This document shows, one piece after another, positions 24,070 to 32,339 of a stretch of 41,671 nucleotides of DNA (its first letter is position 1; each line of letters starts with the position of its first letter). The stretch is from Mucilaginibacter psychrotolerans. GTDB lineage: Bacteria; Bacteroidota; Bacteroidia; Sphingobacteriales; Sphingobacteriaceae. Both the position numbers and the translations under genes were made by a program. Where the stretch lies: positions 1 to 41,671 of the forward strand of contig NZ_SOZE01000045.1 in assembly GCF_004519315.1 (NCBI RefSeq), in the 5' to 3' direction. The notes beneath the pieces are model-generated. The model worked only from the letters and a program-made list of their open reading frames with translations, made no database searches and was not told where the DNA came from.

Positions 24070-25608
24070 TTAATTCAGCTCCAGCGTTACGATAGATTTA
24101 GAAGGTAGGGTAACGGTAAGCTTGTCGCCGTCTTTTTTAGCGCCGGTAAAATCTTTCAGCGTTAGTTTGTTAGGCTGCTCGAACGTGTTTACATCGGTAA
24201 TATTGGCCGAGGTGAGGATGGTGCCTTTCACCTTGCTCCAAACGATATCCTTAAGCGCGGTGCTTATGGTAACGCTGTTGTGCAGATCCAGGTTTACCAA
24301 GGAGATGTGTATTTTACCGTTAGCATCCTGCGAAGCAGAAACGTTTACCGCAGCTATTTTTTTGCCGTCTACCTCGTAATCGGGAGAGTTGAGTTTGATG
24401 TTGAGGTATTTGGCATCCTGGTGCACCTGGTACATATCAAATATGTGGTAGGTAGGGGTAAGGATCATCTTCTCTTTTTTGGTGAGGATAAGCGCCTGCA
24501 GTACGTTGATGGTTTGGGCCAGTTCGGCCATTTTTACCCTGTCGCAATGGTTGTTGAAAATATTCAAAGTGGTGCCGGCTATCAGTGCATCGCGCAGGCT
24601 GTTTTGCTGGTACAAAAAGCCTGGGTTGGTGCCCGGTTCAGGGTCGGTCCAAATACCCCATTCATCCACTACCAGGGCTACTTTCTTGTCGGGATCGTAT
24701 TTGTCCATTATGGCGGCGTGTTTGCTCACCAGGTCGTCCATACGTATGCAGTTTACCATGGTGTTAAAGTACTCGGCCTCGCTAAAGCTGGTTGCCGAAC
24801 CCTTTTTGCCCCATTGGCCTGTTGGTATGGTGTAATAATGCATCGATACGCCCCACATCATCCAGTTAGGGATGTTTTTCATGAGCGTTTCGGTCCAGTG
24901 GTAATCGTCGGAATTAGCGCCGCTGGCAATTTTCTTCAGTTTTGCACCGGGGTAATCCTTCGCAAAAGCCGCGTAGCGCCTAAACTCGTTGGCGTAGTAT
25001 TCGGCAGTCATGTTGCCGCCGCAGCCCCAGTTTTCGTTGCCTACACCCCAAAACGATACCTTGTAAGGATCGGCGTGGCCGTTTGCCTTGCGTTGGCTCA
25101 CCACGGTGCTGGTGCTATTGCTGTTAAGGTATTCTATCCATTTGCTCATCTCATCTACCGTGCCGCTGCCCAGGTTGCCGGCAATGTATGGCTCGGTACC
25201 CAGCAGTTTGGCAAGCTCTAAAAATTCGTGCGTGCCAAAGCTGTTATCTTCGGTAACGCCGCCCCAGTTGGTGTTTACCATGCGGGGACGTTTTGCGGTG
25301 GGGCCAATGCCATCGCGCCAGTGGTATTCATCGGCAAAGCAGCCGCCCGGCCAGCGCAGGTTGGGTATTTTTATCTTTTTGAGGGCTTCAACCAAGTCAA
25401 GCCGTATCCTGTCCTGCTTTTTCACGGGCAGGTTTTTGTCTACCCAAAAACCATCGTAAATGCCACGGCCCAGATGCTCGGCAAATTGCCCGTAAATGTG
25501 CCTGCTGATGGTTTCCTTAGAATCATTGGTGATGGTGATGCTGCCATTGCTTTGGGCAAATGCAACCGACTGCCCCGCCATGAGTAGCAGGAATAGGTAC
25601 TTCTTCAT
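24070..25608 (-). CDS. GH51 alpha-L-arabinofuranosidase
   Basis: The 512-residue protein has a signal peptide (MKKYLFLLLMAGQSVAFAQS) and a complete family 51 catalytic barrel plus C-terminal beta-sandwich. The acid/base is Glu192 in WGVGNENWG and the nucleophile is Glu316 in VVDEWGIW. NLRWPGGCFADEYHWRDGIG (83-102) is another GH51 signature. It releases terminal arabinose from arabinan, arabinoxylan or arabinogalactan in the periplasm. It is a single gene with no SusC/SusD pair in the window. It shares plant cell-wall polysaccharide use with the mannan module at 3-9 kb but is not linked to it. Confidence 0.93.
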   Translation of the reverse strand: MKKYLFLLLMAGQSVAFAQSNGSITITNDSKETISRHIYGQFAEHLGRGIYDGFWVDKNLPVKKQDRIRLDLVEALKKIKIPNLRWPGGCFADEYHWRDGIGPTAKRPRMVNTNWGGVTEDNSFGTHEFLELAKLLGTEPYIAGNLGSGTVDEMSKWIEYLNSNSTSTVVSQRKANGHADPYKVSFWGVGNENWGCGGNMTAEYYANEFRRYAAFAKDYPGAKLKKIASGANSDDYHWTETLMKNIPNWMMWGVSMHYYTIPTGQWGKKGSATSFSEAEYFNTMVNCIRMDDLVSKHAAIMDKYDPDKKVALVVDEWGIWTDPEPGTNPGFLYQQNSLRDALIAGTTLNIFNNHCDRVKMAELAQTINVLQALILTKKEKMILTPTYHIFDMYQVHQDAKYLNIKLNSPDYEVDGKKIAAVNVSASQDANGKIHISLVNLDLHNSVTISTALKDIVWSKVKGTILTSANITDVNTFEQPNKLTLKDFTGAKKDGDKLTVTLPSKSIVTLELN

Positions 25609-25661
25609 AAAAGGTTATAATTAATAAGTGTTGTTTTAACAATTATAAAAGTAGGTATTTT

Positions 25662-25694
25662 TTTGGCTTATGCAAACGGATTAAGATAAATTTG
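25662..25694 (+). promoter_or_regulatory. Bacteroidota-type promoter
   Basis: TTTG at 25662-25665 (-33) and TAAATTTG at 25687-25694 (-7, consensus TAnnTTTG) are 21 bp apart, and the lipoprotein ATG lies 17 bp further on. This is the best match to the Bacteroidota promoter consensus seen in the window. Confidence 0.65.
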
Positions 25695-25711
25695 AAAAAT
25701 CATCATCTGCC

Positions 25712-26104
25712 ATGAAAATATACCCCATCGTTATAGTCCTGATTTCCGTGCTTTTTGCCGCCTGTAAGCCCGGGCTAAGTCCCGAACGCCTGTACGGCAA
25801 ATGGAATTACACCCGGGTAGAAAAGCCCGCGTCGCCCGGCGATAGCATAACCCGCTTTGTTATTGCAGACGAAAAACCGTTCATTGTTTTCAATAAAGAC
25901 AATACCCTGCTGATATACTGGGGAGGCAAGGTGCTTTCGCAAGGCAAGTTTACTACTGCGGGCATGGATATCAAATACCGGGAAGATCTGGGCGATGGCA
26001 AAACCCGCGATTTCCCCTTCGCGGTTAACGAGCTGTCGGATAAGAAGATCATCTTCGAAACCCTGGGCGTAGATGGTTCAAGGGTGACGGCGGTGAGGGA
26101 GTAG
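25712..26104 (+). CDS. Small lipoprotein, lipocalin-like
   Basis: The 130-residue protein has a lipoprotein signal peptide with lipobox LFAAC (cleavage before Cys18). Its beta-rich body (LYGKWNYTRVEKP, FIVFNKDNTLLIYWGGKV, FTTAGMDIKYREDLGDG) resembles the small lipocalin-like proteins of Bacteroidota. These probably bind a hydrophobic ligand or serve as a scaffold at the membrane; no function is established. It is a single gene divergent from the GH51 gene, with a clear promoter in front. Confidence 0.8.
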   Translation: MKIYPIVIVLISVLFAACKPGLSPERLYGKWNYTRVEKPASPGDSITRFVIADEKPFIVFNKDNTLLIYWGGKVLSQGKFTTAGMDIKYREDLGDGKTRDFPFAVNELSDKKIIFETLGVDGSRVTAVRE

Positions 26105-26417
26105 GCAGCTTGCAGTGGGCAGTTTGCAGTGGCAGTAGCAATTAATGTCTGAACTCGAATTTTAAAGGAATTTTAAGAATTGCCAGAAGCACTTGCGCTG
26201 GCACAAAGCCAATTCTGAATATTCTCTAATTCCATAAAAGTCAGTTCAGACTTACGCAGCCCCAAGTGTGGACACTTGATGAGGTGGGTTATCGTAGAGA
26301 CGCAATTTGCGTCTCCCGCATGCAAATCACCCATGCAAATCTGTGCACAATATTGCGAGTCGCAAAATATTGCGTCTCTACGGTGAAAAACCAAAAAAAT
26401 CGGTGAAATCAGTGCTT
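26105..26417. other. Intergenic region with a REP hairpin and a second inverted repeat
   Basis: CAAGTGTGGACACTTG at 26263-26278 is a GG-oriented REP copy followed by ATGAGGTGGG. CGTAGAGACGCAAT at 26293-26306 pairs with its complement at 26369-26382 and brackets about 60 bp. No gene was found; the minus-strand frame at 26173-26394 crosses both repeats. Confidence 0.65.
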
Positions 26418-27644
26418 CTAATGAGCCGCTGCGCCGCCACCCTGCTTCGCCTCAACTTTAGTCTTGATAAACCGCCTGCCAATCAACAACAAGCACAAAG
26501 CCATTGCGCTGGATACAATAATGACGGATGCCATGGGCACGGCAGATTTTGCTTTGAATAAGCTGATGCCAACCGACACTGCCGAGCCAATGGCCATTTG
26601 CGATGCCCCTAACAGGGAGGATGCCACGCCGGCATTCTTTTCGAAAGGCGCCAGCGCCAATGCCGAAGTATTGGGGCTAAGGAGGCCCACGCAGCACAGG
26701 ATGCCGAATATCATGATGATAGTACCCACCAGGCCGAGCCAGCCCTGCAGCGCGCCGATTAAAAACACCACCGCTATGCACGCCATGGCAATCATTACCG
26801 CTATTACGATCTGTTCGCTTTTGTATTTTTTGACCAGCATGCTGTTTACCTGACTGGATCCGATGAACCCGATGGAAAGCATGGCGAATATCCAGCCATA
26901 GGTTTTGGTGCTTACCTTAAATACCTCCATAAAAACAATGGGCGATGCCGCGATATAGGCGAACAGGCCCGAAAACGCCAGCGCGCCGCAAAAACTATAC
27001 GTGTAAAACTGCGGCGTTTTCAATACGCCTAAAAAGCTATTGATAATAGGCCCAGGCGCAAGCGAATAGGAGGGATCCGGCGGGTAGCTCTCGGGCAGAA
27101 GGAATATCACGGCAAGGCTTATCAGTACCGCTATTACTGTGAGGATAAGAAATATGACATGCCAGCCCAAAGATGCGCTCACATAGCCGCCCACCGTAGG
27201 TGCAATAAGGGGCGACGCGCCAAGTACCAGTATCAATAATGCGAAAACCTTGGCACTATCTTTCACCGGGAACAGGTCGCGTACCATTGTCATCGAAGCT
27301 ACTGCCGCCGCGCAACTGCCTATGGCCTGCACAAATCGGAGGCCGATAAGCATTTCGATACTGCCGGCAAAATAGCAGCCGATGGATGCGATGATGTACA
27401 ATGCAAGTCCGAAGTACAGCGGCCGTTTACGCCCAAACCTATCCAGCAATGGCCCGTACAGCAACTGACCAGCCGATATGCCGATGAAGAAACTGGATAG
27501 CGAGAGGGCTACCGTCTCGGTAGTGGTATGCAGCGATTTGGCAATGGCCGGGAAACCGGGTAAGTACATGTCTATTGAGAATGGCCCCAATGCCGTTAGC
27601 GCGCCTAGTATCAATATCAGGCGGAAGTAGCGTTGCTTCGTCAT
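26418..27644 (-). CDS. Bcr/CflA-family MFS drug exporter
   Basis: The 408-residue inner-membrane protein has twelve predicted helices. Its N-terminal signature (LGALTALGPFSIDMYLPGFP) and the loop motif LLYGPLLDRFGRKRPLYFGL (61-80) are those of the Bcr/CflA branch of the major facilitator superfamily. These proton-driven exporters carry bicyclomycin, chloramphenicol or sulfathiazole in characterised members; the natural substrate here is unknown. It stands alone on the minus strand. Confidence 0.9.
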   Translation of the reverse strand: MTKQRYFRLILILGALTALGPFSIDMYLPGFPAIAKSLHTTTETVALSLSSFFIGISAGQLLYGPLLDRFGRKRPLYFGLALYIIASIGCYFAGSIEMLIGLRFVQAIGSCAAAVASMTMVRDLFPVKDSAKVFALLILVLGASPLIAPTVGGYVSASLGWHVIFLILTVIAVLISLAVIFLLPESYPPDPSYSLAPGPIINSFLGVLKTPQFYTYSFCGALAFSGLFAYIAASPIVFMEVFKVSTKTYGWIFAMLSIGFIGSSQVNSMLVKKYKSEQIVIAVMIAMACIAVVFLIGALQGWLGLVGTIIMIFGILCCVGLLSPNTSALALAPFEKNAGVASSLLGASQMAIGSAVSVGISLFKAKSAVPMASVIIVSSAMALCLLLIGRRFIKTKVEAKQGGGAAAH

Positions 27645-27738
27645 CTCGTAAATAACGCGCTTTAATTTGAGATGCAGGAAAGCGAGCGCGAATTATTGCA
27701 AAAAAGTGAACCGCTGATTTTAATTGTTATGTTGATTG

Positions 27739-28067
27739 TCTGAACCATGATTTATACGATTAAAGGATGAAAGGATTTGAAGAGTGCAATCAAGGCAATC
27801 CTTAAATCCTCATAATCATGGTTCAGAAAATTATAGCATTGCTTGCTGTCTGAACCATGATTTATACGATTAAAGGATGAAAGGATTTGAAGAGTGCAAT
27901 CAAGGCAATCTTTAAATCCTCATAATCATGGTTCAGAAAATTATAGCATTGCTTGCTGTCTGAACCATGATTTATACAATTAAAGGATGAAAGGATTTGA
28001 AGAGTTGTCTCGTCCTGAAAAAAGTGCAATCAAGGCAATCCTTAAATCCTCATAATCATGGTTCAGA
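27739..28067. repeat. Three tandem 89-bp palindromic units, period 110 bp
   Basis: Units at 27739-27827, 27849-27937 and 27959-28067 begin with TCTGAACCATGATT and end with its complement, separated by an identical 21-nt spacer. Units 1 and 2 differ by a single base. Unit 3 differs at one base and carries a 20-nt insertion in the loop, including GTCTCGTCCTGAAAAA. Each unit can fold into a long hairpin. They lie directly downstream of the bactofilin gene stop (28073) and upstream of the MFS gene, so they would be at the 3' end of the bactofilin mRNA. It is not a CRISPR: the spacers are identical and the units palindromic. Confidence 0.9.
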
Positions 28068-28072
28068 CTGAA

Positions 28073-28465
28073 CTACGCGGCTTTCTCCCCTATGGTTTTA
28101 CCGGCAACAACAGGGGCCATGCTTAGGTTGCCGTTGTGTACGCCGCCCACTTCTACCTGCAGCGTAGCGGTTTTGATATCGCCTGCAATATTGCCTGTAC
28201 TACGTATCTCTACAGACGATGCATTGATATCGCCGGTAACCTTGCCATAAACAACAATTTCTTTGGTAACGATGTTGCCTTTAACCACGCCCTTTTCGCC
28301 AAGGATGAGGCCTTCATCAACCGTGATGTTGCCGTTTACGGTGCCATCTATACGGGCAAAGGCAGGGGCTTTAAGGTTGCCGTCTAAAACTGCGCCTTCA
28401 CTAACGAGTGTTGATATTGCCTGAAGGTCAAGCGCTACTTTTTCTTTTTTACTGAAGATGGCCAT
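28073..28465 (-). CDS. Bactofilin (polymer-forming cytoskeletal protein)
   Basis: The 130-residue cytoplasmic protein consists almost wholly of the bactofilin right-handed beta-helix (about 20-115), seen in repeats such as GAVLDGNLKAPAFARIDGTV, NITVDEGLILGEKGVVKGNI and KVTGDINASSVEIRSTGNIA. It polymerises without nucleotide and acts as a scaffold for cell-wall enzymes. Two M23 endopeptidase genes follow upstream on the same strand. This bactofilin-M23 pairing is known from other bacteria (for example CcmA with Csd proteins in Helicobacter) and suggests a role in cell shape. A short N-terminus (MAIFSKKEK) may bind the membrane. Confidence 0.93.
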   Translation of the reverse strand: MAIFSKKEKVALDLQAISTLVSEGAVLDGNLKAPAFARIDGTVNGNITVDEGLILGEKGVVKGNIVTKEIVVYGKVTGDINASSVEIRSTGNIAGDIKTATLQVEVGGVHNGNLSMAPVVAGKTIGEKAA

Positions 28466-28627
28466 GGGGGGATTGGTGAATGGTTGGTGTTTAGTGAGTG
28501 GTTGATTGGGTGAGTGGAGAGTGGTTATATTGTGGTGAAATTTAATAATTGTTAAAGGTTGTGATGGTCGCTATCCAGGTGAGCTTTGCAACCACTCACC
28601 ACTCACCACTCAACCATTCACCACTCG
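28466..28627. repeat. Low-complexity inverted repeat between bactofilin and M23 gene
   Basis: The strand carries GTGAATGGTTGGTG and GAGTGGTTGATTGGGTGAG on the left and CCACTCACCACTCACCACTC and AACCATTCACCACTC on the right. These are complementary and could pair over about 35 bp. No gene is present. Confidence 0.6.
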
Positions 28628-29491
28628 CTATTTATTCAGCGTTAAAAAATTAATAGGATTTACAGGTTTGCCGTTTTTGCGCACCTCGTAGTGCAGGTGC
28701 GTGCCGGTAGAGTGGCCTGTTGAGCCTATCTCGCCTACTTTTTCGCCTACGGTTATCTGCTCCCCTACTTTTACCGTAATGCGCGAGAGGTGCCCGTACA
28801 GGGTTTCGAAACTATTGCCATGATCTATCCTTACGCAGTTACCATAACCGCCGTACCACCCTGCAAAAACAACTTTGCCATTGGCGGTGCTTTTGGCCTC
28901 ATCGCCACGGGCACCTTTAAAATCAACGCCGGGGTGAAACTCTGCACTGGCCGAGTTGAATGGGTCGCTGCGGTAACCGAAGAATGAGGTGAACGAGCTA
29001 ATTTTGGGGTATCCCATTGGCGTAAAGGCCACGTTGCTCATCAATTGGTTAAGATAATCGTTATAAAGGCTGTACACCTCTTTATCAGATAGCTTTTTGC
29101 CTTCGGCGTTGGCATCACCGCCTGTGCCTTTGGTGGTAAAACCTTTAAGGCCGCGGCGGCGCAGGTAATCGTTTATGGTTTTAAGTTTGCTTTCTATCTG
29201 TTGGATATAGCCCTGTGCAGCATGCTGTTCGCCTGCTTTTTGCAGGTTTGCAGGTATCTCGCCCTTTAGCTTAACTATCTGCGATAGCAATGCCATCTTT
29301 TCCTGTTCCTGCCGGGTGTTTTGGGCAGTTAAGTAGCAGATGAAGGCTGCCAGTATAACAAATACCGCAGCCACCGCAGCGGCGTAATGCTTTATCCGTT
29401 TTAAGTGTTTGGTTTTTACCTGCAACGATTGGGGTTTTCCGTTGCGGCTTAAGATCATAATGGTACTTACATCAGATGTCTTCGGGGTCAT
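28628..29491 (-). CDS. M23 family cell-wall endopeptidase (first copy)
   Basis: The protein has a cytoplasmic N-terminus, one membrane helix (YAAAVAAVFVILAAFICYLTA), a coiled-coil linker and a C-terminal M23/LytM domain. Zinc ligands can be seen in HPGVDFKGARGDE (His and Asp) and GTHLHYEVRKNGKPVNP (HxH). It cuts peptidoglycan cross-bridges in the periplasm. ATG 29491 is chosen over 29542 because a promoter-like box (reverse complement TACTTTGC, 29511-29518) lies between them; ATG 29461 would match the start of the paralogue. It shares this plan and most motifs with the gene at 29810 and stands next to a bactofilin, so shape control is the likely job. Confidence 0.88.
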   Translation of the reverse strand: MTPKTSDVSTIMILSRNGKPQSLQVKTKHLKRIKHYAAAVAAVFVILAAFICYLTAQNTRQEQEKMALLSQIVKLKGEIPANLQKAGEQHAAQGYIQQIESKLKTINDYLRRRGLKGFTTKGTGGDANAEGKKLSDKEVYSLYNDYLNQLMSNVAFTPMGYPKISSFTSFFGYRSDPFNSASAEFHPGVDFKGARGDEAKSTANGKVVFAGWYGGYGNCVRIDHGNSFETLYGHLSRITVKVGEQITVGEKVGEIGSTGHSTGTHLHYEVRKNGKPVNPINFLTLNK

Positions 29492-29542
29492 CAGGTTAAT
29501 TAATTGGGACCGCAAAGTATGAAACGGAATCCATTTAATCAA

Positions 29543-29809
29543 ATTAACATTGCGTTAACTTGTACATCTACAAGTAATTATAATTAATTTCCTGCGTAGA
29601 AATTTTTTTGCATAAAAAAGGCGATGAGCTTTACAGTTGGCGGTTGCCAGTTTTCAGTTGGCAGTGTGCAACGCGAAATTGGCAAAGAGGCATGTTAGCA
29701 ATTTTACCTAAAATAGGTAGCGGCTTAAGCAAAGTTCCACCTGTAACAACAACGCTTTTACAGCAATCAAGAGATACTGCCAACTGCAAACCAGTAACTG
29801 CCAACTGGC
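29543..29809. other. Intergenic region with inverted CAGTTGGC repeats
   Basis: CAGTTGGCGGTTGCCAG near 29634 and TTTCAGTTGGCAGT near 29651 are repeated in inverse form near 29777-29812 (ACTGCCAACTGC; AACTGCCAACTGG). This is common low-complexity intergenic sequence. No gene was found. Confidence 0.5.
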
Positions 29810-30664
29810 TTACATATTCAAACTCAAATATTGTTTCGGGTTAACAGGGCGGCCATTCTTGCGTATCTCGTAATGCAGGTGCGGGCCGGTTGACCGGCCG
29901 GTTGAACCAACTTTACCAATTATATCGCCCACGGTAACGCGTTGGCCTTCGCGCACGTTTATTTTTGACAGGTGGCCATACCAGGTCTCTAGCCCATTAG
30001 CGTGTTTAATGCGCACGCAATTGCCATATCCGCCGGCTTTTGCTGCATATATTACGTTGCCACTGGCAGTGCATTTTACGGCATCGCCTTTGTTGCCTCT
30101 AAAATCGAGGCCGGGGTGGAACTCACTGTTGCCGAAATCGAAGGGGTTGCCGCGGTATCCGAAAAACGAAGTGAAGGAGCTTAGGCGCGGGTAGCCCATG
30201 GGCATATAAGCAATGTTGTTAGCCAGCTTATCCAGGTAGGTGTTAAACTCGCTATACATCTTGGTATCGCTTTTAGCCTTATTGCTGCTCAGGTTCACGG
30301 TTTTAAAACCAATGCTGTGCAGCCCGCGCTTACTCAGGTACGTATTGATGTTTTTAAGTTTAGATTGTATGCTTTCTATATAGCTAACGGCCTGGCTGCG
30401 GTTGCCGTCTTTTTCGGAGTTGGCCAGCATGGCCTCTTCGGTGGTTTTGTCTACTTCGGTTTGTAGTGCCGCAATCTGCGAGTGCAGGCGGGTGTTCTCG
30501 TGGGCCTGCTCGGCCAACTGGCTGTTTAGTTTCATAATGGCGGTCATCAATACCATTACCATAATGATGCCTGCCGCCATGGCCAGTTTAAGATGATTAA
30601 AGTGCTTTGCTTTTACCTGTACTACCCGGGGTTGGGTTTCATTTTTTTGCGTAAATATGCCCAT
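29810..30664 (-). CDS. M23 family cell-wall endopeptidase (second copy)
   Basis: The 284-residue protein has the same layout as its neighbour: short cytoplasmic part (MGIFTQKNETQPRVVQVKAK), a membrane helix (AMAAGIIMVMVLMTAIM), a coiled coil (about 52-90) and a C-terminal M23 domain with HPGLDFRG and GPHLHYEIRKNGRPVNP. It is an active-looking endopeptidase anchored in the inner membrane. The two copies are tandem duplicates that have clearly diverged in the coiled coil, so they may have different partners. About 320 bp separate it from the first copy. Confidence 0.9.
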   Translation of the reverse strand: MGIFTQKNETQPRVVQVKAKHFNHLKLAMAAGIIMVMVLMTAIMKLNSQLAEQAHENTRLHSQIAALQTEVDKTTEEAMLANSEKDGNRSQAVSYIESIQSKLKNINTYLSKRGLHSIGFKTVNLSSNKAKSDTKMYSEFNTYLDKLANNIAYMPMGYPRLSSFTSFFGYRGNPFDFGNSEFHPGLDFRGNKGDAVKCTASGNVIYAAKAGGYGNCVRIKHANGLETWYGHLSKINVREGQRVTVGDIIGKVGSTGRSTGPHLHYEIRKNGRPVNPKQYLSLNM

Positions 30665-30840
30665 TACCTAAACGTTCAGTTTTTAAGTTTTTTCTTTAGT
30701 TAATTAATCGGGGGTCAGTGTTAACCGACACCGCAATATAATAATTAATTTAATTGCAGCGCAAGATGAACTGATTATAACCCGAACGTCAATTAATCGG
30801 GTTTATTCTTTGTACGTATATTTTTTGTTAAATGATTTGG

Positions 30841-30848
30841 TATTTTTG
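30841..30848 (+). promoter_or_regulatory. Candidate -7 box of the bacilliredoxin gene
   Basis: TATTTTTG matches TAnnTTTG, 31 bp before the ATG. TTTG sequences upstream are 13 or 28 bp away and so do not fit the usual 19-21 bp. Confidence 0.35.
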
Positions 30849-30879
30849 TTTATAAATTAAGAATTAAGCTAACATACAT

Positions 30880-31290
30880 ATGTACCCGGAATATTTAGTG
30901 GCCCCGATGCGGGAAGAACTGACCAGAGTTGGTTTTGAAGAATTGAAGGATGCAGATGCAGTAAACCAGGCTATCAAAAGCGAAGGCACTGTATTTGTGA
31001 TGGTTAACTCGGTTTGCGGCTGTGCTGCTGCCAATGCGCGCCCTGCTGCACGTATGGCCAGTGCCAACGAGAAGCACCCCGACCGCCTGGTTACCGTTTT
31101 TGCCGGTATGGAGCGCGAAGCTGTTGACGCTGCCCGTAACCTGATGCTGCCTTACCCGCCATCATCGCCATCGATGGCTTTATTTAAAGATGGTAAACTG
31201 GTGCACATTATAGAGCGCCACCAGATTGAAGGCCGCCCTGCGCAAATGATTGCCGATAACCTGATTGGCGCGTTTGAAGAGTACTGCTAG
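30880..31290 (+). CDS. Bacilliredoxin (BrxA/BrxB family)
   Basis: The 136-residue cytoplasmic protein belongs to the YphP/BrxA-BrxB family. It has the thioredoxin-like fold with the Cys46-Gly-Cys48 active site in SVCGCAAANARPAARMA and the conserved start MYPEYLVAPMREELTRVGFEEL. It removes bacillithiol from proteins after oxidative stress. The family is known in Bacteroidota, several of which make bacillithiol. The ATG at 30880 gives the full family length. The gene is monocistronic and followed by a terminator. Confidence 0.92.
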   Translation: MYPEYLVAPMREELTRVGFEELKDADAVNQAIKSEGTVFVMVNSVCGCAAANARPAARMASANEKHPDRLVTVFAGMEREAVDAARNLMLPYPPSSPSMALFKDGKLVHIIERHQIEGRPAQMIADNLIGAFEEYC

Positions 31291-31332
31291 TTAGAAGCAA
31301 GACTTTTAGATTCAAGAGCCAAGAAAAAATAA

Positions 31333-31367
31333 AAAAGGTTCGGTGCGAAAACGCCGGACCTTTTTCT
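31333..31367 (+). terminator. Rho-independent terminator of the bacilliredoxin gene
   Basis: AAAAGGTTCGGTG and CGCCGGACCTTTT form a stem with two G:U pairs around CGAAAA-type loop bases, followed by a T-rich run, 43 bp after the stop codon. Confidence 0.82.
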
Positions 31368-31464
31368 TTTTTGTCGAATTTTTAAATCCTGATTCTTATT
31401 TGTTGTATCTTAACTCTCGTCCTGATTCTTGTATCTTAACTCTTGATTCTACTAAGTAAAACCC

Positions 31465-32049
31465 ATGCTTTTCCAGTTCAAAGACCAGTTTCCGCAATTA
31501 AAGCTTCACCTGGATAAGTACTTGCAATACCAGGAACGGCTGGAGCTGCCTGCAAAAACCATTCTGTTAGAAGAGGGAAAGGTTTCGCACCGGTATATTT
31601 TTGTTGAAAAGGGTTGCCTCCGGCTCTACTTCAACAACAATGGCGATGATAAAACGGTACAGTTCTTTTTCGAGAACGAGGGGCTCAGCTCGCTGGAAAG
31701 TTTCGTAAATAATACGCCCAGTATGTTCACCATCGAAACCATTGAGCCTTCGGTGGTGTATGTAACGCAGCAGAAACACGTGGGGAAACTGATGGAGGAG
31801 TTGAGTAACGAGCCCGGCTTTATGAAGATGATGCTGCAAATATTTGCCCGCAGGCAAACGCATTATATCAACGAGTTTGTTTCTTTCATTCGCGATACGC
31901 CCGAACAACGTTATCAAAACCTGCTTGCCGATAGGCCGCATATCGTACAGCGCGTACCGCAACATTATATTGCCTCGTACCTGGGCGTAAGCACTGTGCA
32001 TTTAAGCCGCATTAAAAGCAAACTGGCAAAGGGTAAGTCGCATTTTTAA
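31465..32049 (+). CDS. Crp/Fnr family transcriptional regulator
   Basis: The 194-residue protein has an N-terminal cyclic nucleotide-binding-like beta-roll (about 20-115; LPAKTILLEEGKVSHRYIFV, KGCLRLYFNNNGDDKTVQFF) and a C-terminal helix-turn-helix (QHYIASYLGVSTVHLSRIKS at about 167-186). No Fnr-type cysteine cluster is present, and the cAMP-binding arginine/serine motif is not conserved, as in most Bacteroidota members of this group. The ligand is unknown. It stands alone; the palindrome before the MDR gene 670 bp downstream is one possible target, but nothing ties them together. Confidence 0.87.
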   Translation: MLFQFKDQFPQLKLHLDKYLQYQERLELPAKTILLEEGKVSHRYIFVEKGCLRLYFNNNGDDKTVQFFFENEGLSSLESFVNNTPSMFTIETIEPSVVYVTQQKHVGKLMEELSNEPGFMKMMLQIFARRQTHYINEFVSFIRDTPEQRYQNLLADRPHIVQRVPQHYIASYLGVSTVHLSRIKSKLAKGKSHF

Positions 32050-32081
32050 ATAGGAATCGTAGGTCAGGGAAATAGCCTTTA

Positions 32082-32239
32082 AGGGGGAGGCACCTACGGA
32101 GCCAGTAGCATTGCCGATTATTTTCTATAAACACGATGCTCCTAGCGGAGCGTAATCTCAGTTCGGTCTAAACACTCCGGAGGAGTATCGTGTTTATAGC
32201 ATAAGTGAGAAAGGCGAGAAGGCTCCGTAGGTGCCCCCT
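32082..32239. repeat. Nested inverted repeat (158 bp)
   Basis: The outer arms are 32082-32103 (ending CACCTACGGAGCC) and 32221-32239 (starting GGCTCCGTAGGTG). The inner arms are 32125-32143 (CTATAAACACGATGCTCCT) and 32181-32199 (AGGAGTATCGTGTTTATAG). The whole element would fold into a long, interrupted hairpin. It has no coding capacity and lies between two plus-strand genes. A short non-autonomous element or a structured RNA are both possible. Confidence 0.7.
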
Positions 32240-32312
32240 AATCAGCGACTTGTTTAAAAACGATTTCCCCGCATCGTATATACAGCAGTGTTTTTTATAA
32301 AAAAAGAAATCG

Positions 32313-32331
32313 TAAATTTGTTAGAAGGAGG
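32313..32331 (+). promoter_or_regulatory. -7 box and strong ribosome binding site of the antitoxin-like gene
   Basis: TAAATTTG at 32313-32320 matches the -7 consensus. AAGGAGG at 32325-32331, 8 bp before the ATG, is a full Shine-Dalgarno sequence, which is uncommon in Bacteroidota and suggests the gene was acquired. Confidence 0.5.
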
Positions 32332-32339
32332 ACGAAGGA

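Noticed and set aside
24280..25221. Plus-strand frame of 313 codons
   Set aside because: It is antisense to the GH51 gene, which has both catalytic residues and a signal peptide.
27739..28067. CRISPR-like array
   Set aside because: The units are 89-bp palindromes and the spacers are identical 21-nt sequences, with no cas genes, so this is a tandem repeat.
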